Source: Paraburkholderia sp. BL23I1N1 | GTDB taxonomy: Bacteria; Pseudomonadota; Gammaproteobacteria; Burkholderiales; Burkholderiaceae | Direction: 5' to 3' | Assembly (NCBI RefSeq): GCF_003610295.1 | Contig: NZ_RAPV01000004.1 | Coordinates: forward strand, 186,001-250,000 | Length of the DNA: 64,000 nt | Part shown: positions 52,569 to 61,979 of the stretch, in pieces | How the letters are laid out: each line of letters begins with the position of its first letter | Numbering within the stretch: the first letter of the stretch is position 1 | Made by a program: the position numbers and the translations under genes | Notes under the pieces: generated by a model | The model's input: only the letters and a program-made list of their open reading frames with translations | Database searches by the model: none | Told to the model about the DNA's origin: nothing

Positions 52569-53363
52569 TTACGTCTCGCTCAGCGCCCGCAGACGGCCTG
52601 AGGCGCTGCCCGGTAGCGCGCCGCAATCAGTCCCGTGGACGGCTTCACCCTGCGTTGATACGCCGTTGATGTCAATGTCGATGTGATCCGTTTCAAAAAA
52701 GAATCCGACGAACGGATGGTTGACCTTCTCCCAGCGCTGACGGACTAAAGCAACTGGTTTCGCCATCACTCGATGTGGCAACCCGCCAACGTGCGCCATC
52801 GGCAGGAATTCGTTCTGGCCGTATACATCACCGAACAGCATCGCTTCGTATTCCCGATCGAGCGGTGAACGCGCCGTAATTAACATCCAGTCGACCCCGT
52901 TCTGCGCGCAATACATGAAAAAAGCTTTGCACAGCGCCACCTTCACCATCCGGCCAATCGCGCCGCGCGCGACGCCGAGCCTCGTCGCCTCGGCGAGCCT
53001 GGTCTGACCCAGCCAGTCCGGCAGGCGGACCGATTGCTCGACGGCAAGCGGACCGAATGCATTCGTCTGGACCCGCATGGTGCCGAGCGGGCCGCCATCC
53101 AGCCGCGACTGCGCGAGCAGCACGGCTGTGCCGGGCGCGCCATCCAACGCTTCGACGCCCATGGTCTCGGCAAATTCCGGCACGTGGCGCCGATAAGCGG
53201 CGCGGCGCATCTCGACGGCTTTGTCGAGGTCCGCCAGATTACTTACCACCTTTATCGTAAACGGCAACCTTTCCGTTTTCTTTACGGTGCCCTGATTAAA
53301 GCGTTCTCCGAGCGACGTATAACCCGTATTTTGCGTCAAAACAACTGAATCGATGCGGTCCAT
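52569..53363 (-). CDS. FeeM-like N-acyl amino acid synthase / autoinducer-synthase-like acyltransferase
   Basis: 264 residues, minus strand. The GNAT-type core runs from FTIKVVSNLADLDKAVEMRR through GTMRVQTN, LAEATRLGVARGAIGRMVKV and CAQNGVDWMLITARSPLDRE, as in FeeM-like enzymes that join fatty acyl groups from acyl-ACP to an amino acid. These are structural relatives of LuxI enzymes. The stretch EATRLGV corresponds to the active-site strand. It could produce a signal for the LuxR-type protein at 8978, but the distance makes this speculative. Confidence 0.6.
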   Translation of the reverse strand: MDRIDSVVLTQNTGYTSLGERFNQGTVKKTERLPFTIKVVSNLADLDKAVEMRRAAYRRHVPEFAETMGVEALDGAPGTAVLLAQSRLDGGPLGTMRVQTNAFGPLAVEQSVRLPDWLGQTRLAEATRLGVARGAIGRMVKVALCKAFFMYCAQNGVDWMLITARSPLDREYEAMLFGDVYGQNEFLPMAHVGGLPHRVMAKPVALVRQRWEKVNHPFVGFFFETDHIDIDINGVSTQGEAVHGTDCGALPGSASGRLRALSET

Positions 53364-53473
53364 TTCAACCTCGTAGATAAATGAGAAAAAAGTCTGTCGC
53401 TTTCGAAGCGGCAGAGTCGCTGCTAGCGCGACAAACTAGATTCTCATGAACGCAAACGCGGTGATATGCATAG

Positions 53474-53935
53474 CCGGGAAAATCCGGAGAGCGAGCGCAC
53501 GCCGATCAACTGGTCAGGCTCGTGCGCGTCATACCGGCCCCCGTTGCGGCTGAGCAGAGCTTTCGTGTCCTTATCGACAAACTGCCACAGCCGGATACGG
53601 CGTTGACGAACGGCGTGACGATCCGTCTGCGCTATTCGGTGCCGGTATTCGTCGAGCCCGCTGGTGCAGCGTGTCATCTTGTGCTTTCCTGGCATCTGGC
53701 CCGCGGCGAGCACGGACGGGTGATGCGCGTCGATAACGCCGGCACAAGGCGCGCGCAGATTGCCGCGGTCCAGCTGGTGAACGCTGCCGGCAAGGTCTAC
53801 GAAATCAACAAGGGGCTGCTCGGCTACGCGCTGCGCTATTGCAGGCTATTCGCCCGATCGGCGAATGGCATTGTCGGCTACGCTTTTCATCATGGTTCGC
53901 CGGGCTATGCGCAGCACACCGCGGGTCATCCGTAA
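53474..53935 (+). pseudogene. Fimbrial periplasmic chaperone, 5'-truncated
   Basis: The readable part (LVRVIPAPVAAEQSFRVLID, then KLPQP and VTIRLRYSVPVFVEPAG) is the second half of domain 1 and domain 2 of PapD-type chaperones. The N-terminal 80 or so residues and the signal peptide are absent, with a stop just upstream at 53471. The downstream usher and pilin genes are missing. Remnant of a chaperone-usher cluster. Confidence 0.7.
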
Positions 53936-54001
53936 CAGCCGGGCGTCCCCGACGGATCAGGGACCGGCCGGCGAAACAGTGCAGGCGGAAAGGAAGCGGC
54001 G

Positions 54002-54244
54002 ATGGATATTGTTGAAATAGCCAGAAAGGCCGGCATGCAGATCCTGCTCGACGCCCGGATCGGTCGTGAGACCTATCACAGCGTCTGCGGCTCGCTGCAG
54101 TCGTTGCAGCACTTTGCCGATGCCGTATGCGCAGCGGCCGCGGCCGGGACACCGGTGCACGAAGATAACGACGGGCGTCGCGAAGCCGGCGTTGCCCCGG
54201 TCACCCTCGAAGGTGAAATCGATGGACAGATTATTGCCATCTGA
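54002..54244 (+). CDS. Small hypothetical protein
   Basis: 80 residues with a good AAAGGAAGCGG ribosome site. Sequence MDIVEIARKAGMQILLDARI, then ETYHSVCGSLQSLQHFADAV and VTLEGEIDGQIIAI. Helical with a terminal beta part; no family recognised. Short, but coding-like in size and start. Confidence 0.5.
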   Translation: MDIVEIARKAGMQILLDARIGRETYHSVCGSLQSLQHFADAVCAAAAAGTPVHEDNDGRREAGVAPVTLEGEIDGQIIAI

Positions 54245-54555
54245 CACAGAATTGCCCGCAAACCGACGGCGGTGAAAATATCTGGCAAAGCTCGTTGGCA
54301 AAGGTCGCCGGATAGGGTGAGGCCGGCATCGATTATCCCGGCGGCTGGTTGTATCGTCCCAGTTTGCCCGTGGGCTGTCATCCAGGAGTATCAGGCAGGC
54401 AACCGACGGTTCGCCTGCACTACACAGATTCCGGATACGGAGTTCGGACGACAGGATCCGGCTCCGGTATGGCCGGTTGCGCTTGAGGAGGCGGTTGGAG
54501 AGACCGTGGGGAAAAAAATAATGGGTTCGCTGGCCTGACCCGCAGGCTGACGCAA

Positions 54556-54573
54556 GGGAGACCCCCGTCTCCC
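54556..54573. terminator. Short hairpin at the IS target site
   Basis: GGGAGAC, CCCC, GTCTCCC: a perfect 7-bp stem. Its right arm became the target duplicated by the IS4-type element, so the IS landed in or beside a hairpin. Confidence 0.5.
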
Positions 54574-54575
54574 TA

Positions 54576-56081
54576 CTCAGGATTACCCACATTTCGTCTG
54601 AGCGATCTATTCGTCCTGTCTGAAGATGCGATACATCTCGGTGATTTCATGCAGGACCAGGAAGCCACGCCACATCACGGTAGGGCCGGGTGGGTGGTCG
54701 TGCTTGCGGTTCAGATAGCCACCGAGTTTTGCAATCCACAACACCACTTCGCCGAGCGAGGGTGTTTGAGGTGGCGGTTTCGAGGTGCGGTTAGCGCGGC
54801 TATAGAGCGCGCGCCACTCGTCGGGCTGCAGAAGCACCGCGCAGGACAGATCGGGATCGGCGCGGCCCAGCAACGTCGCGTACATGATGCGCCAGGCGAT
54901 CACGGCAAATAACGCGGTCGACCGGACGAACCGGTCCAGATTGCCGAACTGACGCTTTTCAATGCTGCATCCGCTCTTGAGCACACGGTGCCACGACTCG
55001 ATCGTCCACCGCCGCGCATACCAGCCAAGTCGCTCGAGCGCGTCCTCCAGCGTGATGGTCGGCGCGGAACTCAGCAGCATCCACTCGAGTGGCTCAACGC
55101 CTGCCGGCGGGTCGGTTTCGAGTGCGTGAATGGCAAACACTTCGACCCCGGCGAGCCTGGACGAAGGTCGCTTCGGCGCGCGCAGCTGAACCGGCGTGCA
55201 CCGCACCGTCAGACGTGCAGTGCGCTTCGCGGCGTTGCGCTGCGCCGGCACCTGCAGTTCGGTCTCGCCCATGGGCGCTGTCGCGCTCACGGTGTCCCAC
55301 AGATACCGCTCCGGGTGGGCGGTGCGGCGATCCCATGCCGCACGCACAAGCCAGTCGACGCCCGCCGGCCGCTCGGCCACGAACACTTCGTAGACGTCGC
55401 TTTCCCGGTCCCCTGTTGCCACTACCCGGGTATCGGGGCAGCGCGCCTTGAGCGCGGCCAGATGCTCGATTCCTTCGAGCCATTTGGCACTCTCCTTGTC
55501 TTCGATCGGGCGCTGCTTGCGCTTCTTCTTCTTGCCCAGGTCCGCGTCCTGGCGTGTCCAGGTCTTCATGCCCAGCACGCCCAGCGGCAAACCCTCCGGC
55601 GTCACGGCTAGCAAGCTGTGCAGCATGAAGCCACGCGACGCGTTGCCGGTGCCGTAGCCCAGTCCCTCAGTGGCCTCGAGATGCGTCAGATTGAATTCGG
55701 TCGTGTCCTGCACCGCCAGCACGACCGGGAGCTGCGTCATGCGCTGCAGCGTTCGCTCGACGTGCGGGGCAAGAACACCGTCGGTATCGACCTGTTCGTT
55801 GTCGAAGAAACGATAGGCAGCCTTGAGTTCGGCGGCATCGAGCGAGCGCGGAAATGAGCAGTCGGGACTGCTCCCAAGCTGCCGTGCCAGCGCGACCAGC
55901 CGGCTCGTCAAACGGGCGTCGCCCAGATTGGCCGCACCGAATTCGGTGTCGGCCCAGTCACGGTTATGGTCGTCGTCTGCAGAAGGCAATGGCGTGTGGC
56001 TTTACAGGAGTTGCACGCAAGTTAACATCGTCCGAGCCCGTTTACAAGCGCTCCTTCTGGAAAGTTGTGGGTAATCCTGAG
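54576..56081 (-). mobile_element. IS4-family (IS50-like group) insertion sequence, complete, with 9-bp target duplication
   Basis: 1506 bp. The left end begins CTCAGGATTACCCACA and the right end is its exact reverse complement over 16 bp. GTCTCCCTA is found directly on both sides (54567-54575 and 56082-56090), a 9-bp target duplication as made by this family. One transposase gene fills it. The intact ends, duplication and gene point to a recent insertion. Confidence 0.95.
54607..55989 (-). CDS. IS4-family transposase
   Basis: 460 residues. It matches the Tn5/IS50-like group: N-terminal DWADTEFGAANLGDARLTSR, first Asp in VLAVQDTTEFNLTHL, second Asp in VVATGDRESDVYEVF and the Glu in YARRWTIESWHRVLKSG. 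All three catalytic residues are present, so the element may still move. Confidence 0.95.
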   Translation of the reverse strand: MPSADDDHNRDWADTEFGAANLGDARLTSRLVALARQLGSSPDCSFPRSLDAAELKAAYRFFDNEQVDTDGVLAPHVERTLQRMTQLPVVLAVQDTTEFNLTHLEATEGLGYGTGNASRGFMLHSLLAVTPEGLPLGVLGMKTWTRQDADLGKKKKRKQRPIEDKESAKWLEGIEHLAALKARCPDTRVVATGDRESDVYEVFVAERPAGVDWLVRAAWDRRTAHPERYLWDTVSATAPMGETELQVPAQRNAAKRTARLTVRCTPVQLRAPKRPSSRLAGVEVFAIHALETDPPAGVEPLEWMLLSSAPTITLEDALERLGWYARRWTIESWHRVLKSGCSIEKRQFGNLDRFVRSTALFAVIAWRIMYATLLGRADPDLSCAVLLQPDEWRALYSRANRTSKPPPQTPSLGEVVLWIAKLGGYLNRKHDHPPGPTVMWRGFLVLHEITEMYRIFRQDE

Positions 56082-56097
56082 GTCTCCCTATGGGATA

Positions 56098-57540
56098 GTG
56101 TTCGGCGGAGTACTGATCGCGCTGGCGATGGTCGGGCTGTGCACCATCGTGCTTTACGAAAGTCGCCTCGACGCACTCGAGCGCGCCCGCGAGACCTCGC
56201 GCAATGTCGCGCTGATTGCACAGCGCGATATTGAACGGAATTTCGAACTGTACGCGCTGTCATTGCAGGCGGTCGTCGACGGAATGCAGCAGCCAGACGT
56301 GCTGGCGCTGCCGCCGCATCTGCGCCGCGAGCTGCTGTTCGATCGTGCGACCACTGCGAGATATCTCGGCTCGATGCTGGTGCTGGATGCGTCTGGCAAT
56401 ATCGTTATTGATTCTGCCAGCGATACGCCACGAAAAGGCAACTTTGCCGACCGCAGCTATTTCACGGTCCAGCGCGACAACCCGAACGTCGGTCTCTATA
56501 TCAGCGATCCCTATGAATCGCGCCTGCGGGGCGGCTTGCCCAGCATCGCATTGAGCCGGCGGCTTTCGCATCCTGACGGCTCGTTCGCCGGCATCGTGCT
56601 AATCGCCGTCAATCTCGAGTATTTCCACAACCTGTTCGCGGGACTTGCCCTTGGACCGCACGGGGCCGTGTCGCTGATCGCCCGGGATGGCGCGATGGTC
56701 ATGCGCCAGCCCTATGACGTGCACACCATCGGACGCAATATCCGCAACGCAAGTACGTTCCGGCGTTTCCTGTCGGAGCCGGAAGGCAGCTTCAGCGATA
56801 CCGCATCGATTGACGGGGTGCGGCGTCTGTACTACTTCCGGAATTTTCCGGATCTGCCACTGATCATTATGGTCGCCGAGGCCGAACAGGACATCTACGC
56901 GGCGTGGCGAAAGCGGGCGCTGACCATCGGCTCGCTGATGGTGGTGTTTGGTCTGGGGTTCATCGCGCTGTCGGCCGTGCTCAGTGCCCAGCTGCGGCGC
57001 CGCATGCGCGCGGAGTCGGAACTGCAGATGCTCGCCCGCACGGATGGCCTCACCGGCCTGAACAATCGTCGCACCCTCGGCGAGATTCTCGAGCAGGAGT
57101 GGCGCCGGGCCCGGCGAACGCACAGTGTGTTTTCGCTGCTGTTTATCGATATCGACCGCTTCAAGGCCTACAACGACACGTACGGCCACCAGGCCGGGGA
57201 TGACGCGCTGGCCGCCGTGGCACGGTGTATCGGCGACCACATCCGGCGTCCTGCCGATAGCGCGGCGCGCTACGGCGGCGAAGAATTCATCGTGGTGCTT
57301 CCGGATACCCCTGCTTCTGGCGCGACGGGTGTCGCCGAGAAAATCCGCTCGGCCATCAGTGAGCTCGGCATTGAACATGCCGGCAGCGAATACGGACGCG
57401 TGACCGCCAGCATCGGCACGGCCAGCTGGGATCCGGAGCAGGACAGCGATGTGACAGCGATGATCAAGGCGGCCGACGAGGCGTTGTACGACGCGAAGGC
57501 GACCGGCCGGAACAAGGTCTCGCCGTTTCGTCTGGTATGA
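56098..57540 (+). CDS. Membrane diguanylate cyclase (Cache-like sensor, GGDEF), 5' end altered by an IS
   Basis: About 480 residues. A membrane helix (GVLIALAMVGLCTIVLYESR) is followed by a periplasmic Cache-like sensor (NFADRSYFTVQRDNPNVGLY, RRLSHPDGSFAGIVLIAVNL), a second helix (IGSLMVVFGLGFIALSAVLS) and a GGDEF domain with ARYGGEEFIVVLP, an active form. The IS ends 16 bp before the GTG at 56098. A TTG at 56065 inside the IS end could give a 491-residue product. No normal start lies in frame in the sequence left of the IS, so the native N-terminus is uncertain. Confidence 0.8.
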   Translation: MFGGVLIALAMVGLCTIVLYESRLDALERARETSRNVALIAQRDIERNFELYALSLQAVVDGMQQPDVLALPPHLRRELLFDRATTARYLGSMLVLDASGNIVIDSASDTPRKGNFADRSYFTVQRDNPNVGLYISDPYESRLRGGLPSIALSRRLSHPDGSFAGIVLIAVNLEYFHNLFAGLALGPHGAVSLIARDGAMVMRQPYDVHTIGRNIRNASTFRRFLSEPEGSFSDTASIDGVRRLYYFRNFPDLPLIIMVAEAEQDIYAAWRKRALTIGSLMVVFGLGFIALSAVLSAQLRRRMRAESELQMLARTDGLTGLNNRRTLGEILEQEWRRARRTHSVFSLLFIDIDRFKAYNDTYGHQAGDDALAAVARCIGDHIRRPADSAARYGGEEFIVVLPDTPASGATGVAEKIRSAISELGIEHAGSEYGRVTASIGTASWDPEQDSDVTAMIKAADEALYDAKATGRNKVSPFRLV

Positions 57541-57583
57541 CGGGCATCATGGTCGGCAGTTCAGGTGTGACCGCGACGATGTG

Positions 57584-59149
57584 TCACCCGGTCTTTACAA
57601 GGATGTTCGCGTCCGTCACGACAGTTTTGCCCGCGTCCATGGTTGCGAAACGACAGGTTCCCTTACCGGCCTTCTTCGCGCCGTACAGCGCTGCATCGGC
57701 GCGATTCATCAGCAGGTCGAAGGATTCTCCGCGCGTTGCGAATGCAATGCCGATGCTCGCGCCAACCCTCGCCGTCCGACCGGACAGGGGATAAGGCTCG
57801 GATAACCGTTCAATGATGCGCTGGGCGAGTCCCGCGCAGGCCGCAGCAGTCGTGTTCTCAACGACAATGGCCAGCTCGTCGCCACCCAGACGTGCTACCA
57901 GTTCGCCTGGGCGCGTCATCTTTCGCAGGCGCTCCGCAACGGCTTTCAGTACCAGATCCCCGGCGTGATGGCCAAGATTGTCATTGACCTGTTTGAAATC
58001 ATCAAGGTCGAGAAACATGACGGCTACCTGGGCTTCATGGTCCGAAGCAGCACGGAGCAGTATTCGTTCAAGCCGGTCACACAGATCGCGGCGATTTGGC
58101 AGACCCGTGAGCGGGTCGTGACGGGCCCAATGGCGCATCTGCGCTTCGGACTCCCGGCGCTCCGTCACGTCCTCAATGATAATGACGGCGCTCCCGTCGG
58201 GCACCGGGTTTCGTGTCAACTCGAGCTGGCGACCGTCGCTGAGTTCCAGGTCGAGGGGACCACGCTCCGCCGACAGCCACGTGGTACAGCGCTCGACAAG
58301 CTGCTTTCTGAATGTTTCGCCAAACTTCTCGAGGCCTACATGACCAATAAATTCGGGCAGCGGCACATTGAGTCTCAGCATTTCGACAGTCGCACCGAAC
58401 AGTTCTGCCGTTCGGCGGTTAGCGGTGACAACTTTCCCGTGTTCGTCTGTCGTGCATAGCCCGTGGGGCATATGCGTGAGGGCGGCGTCAAACCGGGCCG
58501 CCAGCTCGGCGTTCTTCTGCTCGGCAGTCATCAGGGCGACGAGCCCCGAATAGTGGCGCCAGACAATCGCCGCCATCGCGGCAATGTACGTAAAAAGCGG
58601 TGGCACGAGTACCCAGTACGCGTGATTGGGGGCCAGCACTGCGCCCAGCCCGATGGGCGCCGCACCCAGCGCAATCTGGGCAACCGCGAGACGCGGTATG
58701 CCGGCATTTCGCGATGCAATTCCGCCAAGCGTGCCCGCCGTCACCATGACGGCCAGTGCGCTCAGCGCCGCGTCCCCGGACATGACGCATGCCATCGAGC
58801 CCGTTCCAAGCACGGCCGATGATGCCAGCGCCAGGAGTGCATATCGCCTTGCCGGGAGAAGCGGGTGAATCACACCGACGCGGCCGGCAGCGAGATATGA
58901 ATGCGCGATGAGGAGGCGGCCGGCGACAACGCTCATGCCCGCTATGAGCCAAAGCACCGGCCACGGCTGGCGCAGGTTGGCGAGCGCGACCAGTGCTACG
59001 AAGGCGCTGGCGACCGCAGACATGAACAGCGATCGCTGGTGGTCGAACAGCGACGAAAGCAGGGATGCACGGATAGCCGCCGTAACCTGACTTTCCCCTA
59101 CTGCCGGCGTCGCGAGAATCGGTCCGAGGAGGGTTTTTATGCCAGACAT
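57584..59149 (-). CDS. Membrane protein with PAS and GGDEF domains
   Basis: 521 residues from the ATG at 59149; an upstream in-frame start would only add non-conserved sequence. Five or six membrane segments (about residues 40-200) precede a PAS domain (RFDAALTHMPHGLCTTDEHG, VIIIEDVTERRESEAQ). The GGDEF domain has ARLGGDELAIVV, in which Leu replaces the usual Phe of GGDEF, a change found in some active enzymes. Convergent with the diguanylate cyclase on its left. Confidence 0.88.
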   Translation of the reverse strand: MSGIKTLLGPILATPAVGESQVTAAIRASLLSSLFDHQRSLFMSAVASAFVALVALANLRQPWPVLWLIAGMSVVAGRLLIAHSYLAAGRVGVIHPLLPARRYALLALASSAVLGTGSMACVMSGDAALSALAVMVTAGTLGGIASRNAGIPRLAVAQIALGAAPIGLGAVLAPNHAYWVLVPPLFTYIAAMAAIVWRHYSGLVALMTAEQKNAELAARFDAALTHMPHGLCTTDEHGKVVTANRRTAELFGATVEMLRLNVPLPEFIGHVGLEKFGETFRKQLVERCTTWLSAERGPLDLELSDGRQLELTRNPVPDGSAVIIIEDVTERRESEAQMRHWARHDPLTGLPNRRDLCDRLERILLRAASDHEAQVAVMFLDLDDFKQVNDNLGHHAGDLVLKAVAERLRKMTRPGELVARLGGDELAIVVENTTAAACAGLAQRIIERLSEPYPLSGRTARVGASIGIAFATRGESFDLLMNRADAALYGAKKAGKGTCRFATMDAGKTVVTDANILVKTG

Positions 59150-59224
59150 GCTGCGACCGCGCAAGGATTGGGTTGACTGACCGCATAAGATGACGGCTCC
59201 TTCCTGAGTTGGCGGCACGGCCAC

Positions 59225-59873
59225 GCCTTTCTTGATTGGTGTAAACGCCGAAAGTGGAAGAATTGCATCGTTCCGGGTTGAGGTGGCGTCAGCGTTCGGG
59301 AGGTCACGTACGCCGGAGGCAAAACCGTCATCTGAGCCTGAGACGTTGGACCGAAGGCGTCAACCAACGACGTAAACGGCTCTCATCTGACACGTTTAAC
59401 GCCACGCCCGGACGTCAGATTGAAGTGTGCTTCAATCTGACAGACCGCCTGCCATCAAGGAGCGGGAGCCGCCTGCGTATGCTCGCATGGGACCGGGTCC
59501 GGCCAGGAACGGGCCTTGGGCCGTGCTGTCGCATGGACGTTCGAACGTCACATTCACCTTGAAACCGGCCGTTCAGACGGCAAGTACCGGCCATACTGCT
59601 TACGTGTGCCGTCGGACATACGTTCGCGAGTCCTTCAACGACGAACAATGGCAATATCCGCGCTGCTCAGCCGCAGCTCGGTCGTCGGTCACTAACGATG
59701 ACCGAACACTACGTTGCGGAGCGGAAAGGCGATCAGACGGAACCAACGAAGTAGCGGCATCGTTGACAGCCTGTTGATTCGAGGGAGCATTAAATCGAGC
59801 GCAATCCTTGCGACGCCAAGCGACGCGCTGTAGAGTACCAGCAAAATATACAGCTTATGGGTTACGACATTCG
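59225..59873. other. Intergenic stretch of 650 bp
   Basis: I see no supported gene. It has a perfect 12-bp hairpin at 59414-59441 (GTCAGATTGAAG/CTTCAATCTGAC, loop TGTG) that may separate transcripts. The right end, AT-rich near 59840-59870, probably holds the promoter of the DUF262-HEPN pair. Confidence 0.5.
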
Positions 59874-60953
59874 ATGAAAACAGTAACGAAAACAGTGTTT
59901 AAGGTCGGTGACTTCGTTTCTTGGGCTCAAGCGGGAAATCTCGACTTGCAGCCCATTTTTCAACGACGACCGGTATGGAAAGCAGGCGCGAAATCTTATC
60001 TCATTGATACCGTTATCCGTGGACTACCCATTCCGATCGTGTTTTTGCGCGACCGCCTCGCACTGCAGTCGATTATTACGACTCGCGAAGTGGTGGATGG
60101 CCAACAGCGTCTTCGCACGATACTTTCGTTTATCAACTCCAGCTTGGTGCAAGATTATTCGGTCGAACAAGACGAGTTTAAGCTGAGCAAATTGCATAAC
60201 GAAGAATTTGGGGGAATGTCGTTTTCTGAGTTACCTCCAGATACGCAAAGAGCCATTGTTGGTTACGAGATTCCTGTACATATATTCTCCGCAGACACTG
60301 AAGATCGAGATATCTTGCAGATATTCGCTCGATTAAATGCGACGGGAGTAAAGCTTAACGACCAAGAGTTGAGAAATGCTGGCTACTTTGGTGCGTTCAA
60401 GGCATTGACCTACAACATCGGTTACGAGAACCTCAATCGGTGGCAAGATTGGGGCATTTTTAAGCTCAGCGATATTTCTCGCATGAATGAGGTCGAGGAG
60501 GTTGCCGACTTGATTGTATCCATGCATCAAGGTGTCCATGGACGGAACAAAAAGTTACTCGACGAGTATTACGAGACGTACGACGACGCTTATCCCGAGC
60601 GGGCAGCTGTTCAGAAGCGCTTCGAAGTCGTGATGTCGTCGATTGAAGATGTATTGGGCGGTGCGATCGGCACGAGCGAGTTTTCAAGACGAGCTCTGTT
60701 TAACGATTTGTTTGTGGCCACGTATGAATTGATGTATGGCCTCGGCTCTCCACTTACGGTTTCAACAAAAGCTACGAAATTACCGGCTGGTTATGCGAAA
60801 AAAATCCTTGGGTTGTCTAAGTTGTTGAGTGAAGGGGAATTGCCGGAGGAAGTGGACAGAAGTTTGCGTGGAGCGACCTCCGACAAAGGCAGCAGATTAA
60901 AACGTGTAAACTTTATTCTTGGTCCCTTTGGTTATGAGCTCCAAGAAAGCTAA
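59874..60953 (+). CDS. DUF262-domain protein (GmrS/ParB-like N-terminal domain)
   Basis: 359 residues. The DUF262 signature is complete: LDLQPIFQRRPVWKAGAKSY, then LPIPIVFLRDR and REVVDGQQRLRTILSF with the DGQQR motif. Proteins of this type are nucleotide-dependent nucleases or their regulators in phage defence (type IV restriction GmrSD, BrxU) and in other systems. No DUF1524 nuclease domain is attached here; the C-terminal part is unassigned. Overlaps the HEPN gene by 20 bp, so both are co-translated. An earlier in-frame start at 59808 is unlikely. Confidence 0.85.
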   Translation: MKTVTKTVFKVGDFVSWAQAGNLDLQPIFQRRPVWKAGAKSYLIDTVIRGLPIPIVFLRDRLALQSIITTREVVDGQQRLRTILSFINSSLVQDYSVEQDEFKLSKLHNEEFGGMSFSELPPDTQRAIVGYEIPVHIFSADTEDRDILQIFARLNATGVKLNDQELRNAGYFGAFKALTYNIGYENLNRWQDWGIFKLSDISRMNEVEEVADLIVSMHQGVHGRNKKLLDEYYETYDDAYPERAAVQKRFEVVMSSIEDVLGGAIGTSEFSRRALFNDLFVATYELMYGLGSPLTVSTKATKLPAGYAKKILGLSKLLSEGELPEEVDRSLRGATSDKGSRLKRVNFILGPFGYELQES

Positions 60954-61557
60954 CGCAATTGCGGCGCAGTTTCATAAGCGGGTTCAACGCCTCGATCGCA
61001 CACGTGTTCGTATTGAGCATGCACATTCGCTCGGGTGGCTTCACTTAGAAGACGTGGAAGCATCCTATGCGGGGCTATTTCTTCAAGTAGTCTTAGCCTA
61101 TGAGACAGCGATGGAAGATTTCGTTTTAGGCTTGCTGGTCAGGCCGGGCGGCGTGGCAAGCCAAGATTCCAATGTTCGGGGCCGCGTATCGGTGCGCAGC
61201 TATTCGCACGCACATGATTTGGCTTCCGGGCCCGGAGGGCGTTTCCCATCGTGGATTGGCAAAAAAGACCTGCTGGATATTTCGAAGTTGCTCTTGAATA
61301 AAAATGCTCCTTTTGGTGCTATGACTCCCCCGCAATGGCATTATGTAGAGCAGAGTCGCTACATCCGTAATGCGGTGGCGCATCCCAGCGAAAACGCGCT
61401 GAGCCAATTCCGAAAACACGTGATACAAAGCACTCCGCTGCCAAGGAGGGAGCGAACTGTTGCGGGCTATTTGCGAGGTCGAGCTTCGCCTGTTCAGACG
61501 CGATGGGAGCTGTTTGTTGCAGGGCTTGGTGTTTTCGTGAGCGTGGTCGCTCAATAG
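60934..61557 (+). CDS. HEPN-like (MAE_28990-type) putative RNase partner
   Basis: 207 residues, all-alpha by eye. The key pattern is YVEQSRYIRNAVAHPSENAL, in which RNAVAH fits the HEPN Rx4-6H RNase motif. Long helices with FLQVVLAYETAMEDFVLGLL precede it, as in HEPN families paired with DUF262. The start at 60934 is an ATG inside the DUF262 stop region; TTG at 60919 is an alternative. Likely a toxin or effector whose activity is held by the DUF262 protein. Confidence 0.65.
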   Translation: MSSKKANAIAAQFHKRVQRLDRTRVRIEHAHSLGWLHLEDVEASYAGLFLQVVLAYETAMEDFVLGLLVRPGGVASQDSNVRGRVSVRSYSHAHDLASGPGGRFPSWIGKKDLLDISKLLLNKNAPFGAMTPPQWHYVEQSRYIRNAVAHPSENALSQFRKHVIQSTPLPRRERTVAGYLRGRASPVQTRWELFVAGLGVFVSVVAQ

Positions 61558-61610
61558 CCAAGCAGGAACTGCGACGCTGATTTAGCGGAGCGCGGCATTG
61601 TTTGCGGAGC

Positions 61611-61650
61611 AAAGATAAAGGGTTCAGCTCGCGCTGAACCCTTTATCTTT
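61611..61650. terminator. Perfect palindromic bidirectional terminator
   Basis: Arms AAAGATAAAGGGTTCAGC and its exact reverse complement (18 bp each) around TCGC. GC-rich inner stem with A-rich left and T-rich right ends works as a terminator in both directions, 54 bp after the HEPN stop. Confidence 0.8.
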
Positions 61651-61710
61651 CGTAGGCCGGACGGGATTCAACCCTGTCACCAACGGATTAAAGGTCCGGG
61701 GGCTGCAAAA
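61651..61710 (-). other. tRNA-Lys-like 3'-half relic
   Basis: On the minus strand this reads CGGACCTTTAATCCGTTGGT, then a T-arm-like GGGTTGAATCCC and GGCCTACGA. It parallels the 3' half of tRNA-Lys (anticodon loop CTTTTAATC, T-loop, 3' CCA region) with several changes and one extra base in the T-stem. The 5' half is not convincing. It could be a decayed tRNA or an attachment-site remnant. Confidence 0.4.
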
Positions 61711-61979
61711 GGCACGCTCCGATCGCTTCCACTCAGAACGTTGCCGATCGACCACATCGGGGGATGTGATCGGACCGCGCGAGTGGCCGTTATACATCAG
61801 AAACTGCCGTTGAGGAGGCACCGCCGGGTCGACCGGCAGGTGTGGGTCGGAATTACCCATTCGGATGCATATGTCGACACACTGAACTAGACTTAACCGC
61901 AGCCAATGAATCCGCGCAATTCTGTAGGAGCGTTTCCCGAATCCTTGCGTGTATAAAGCGAAAGAAATGTGGAGGGAGT

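Noticed and set aside
54272..54538. 88-residue frame left of the IS
   Set aside because: GTG start without ribosome site and no recognisable pattern; not supported.
57965..58459. + strand frame inside the minus-strand GGDEF gene
   Set aside because: Shadow of the PAS/GGDEF coding region.
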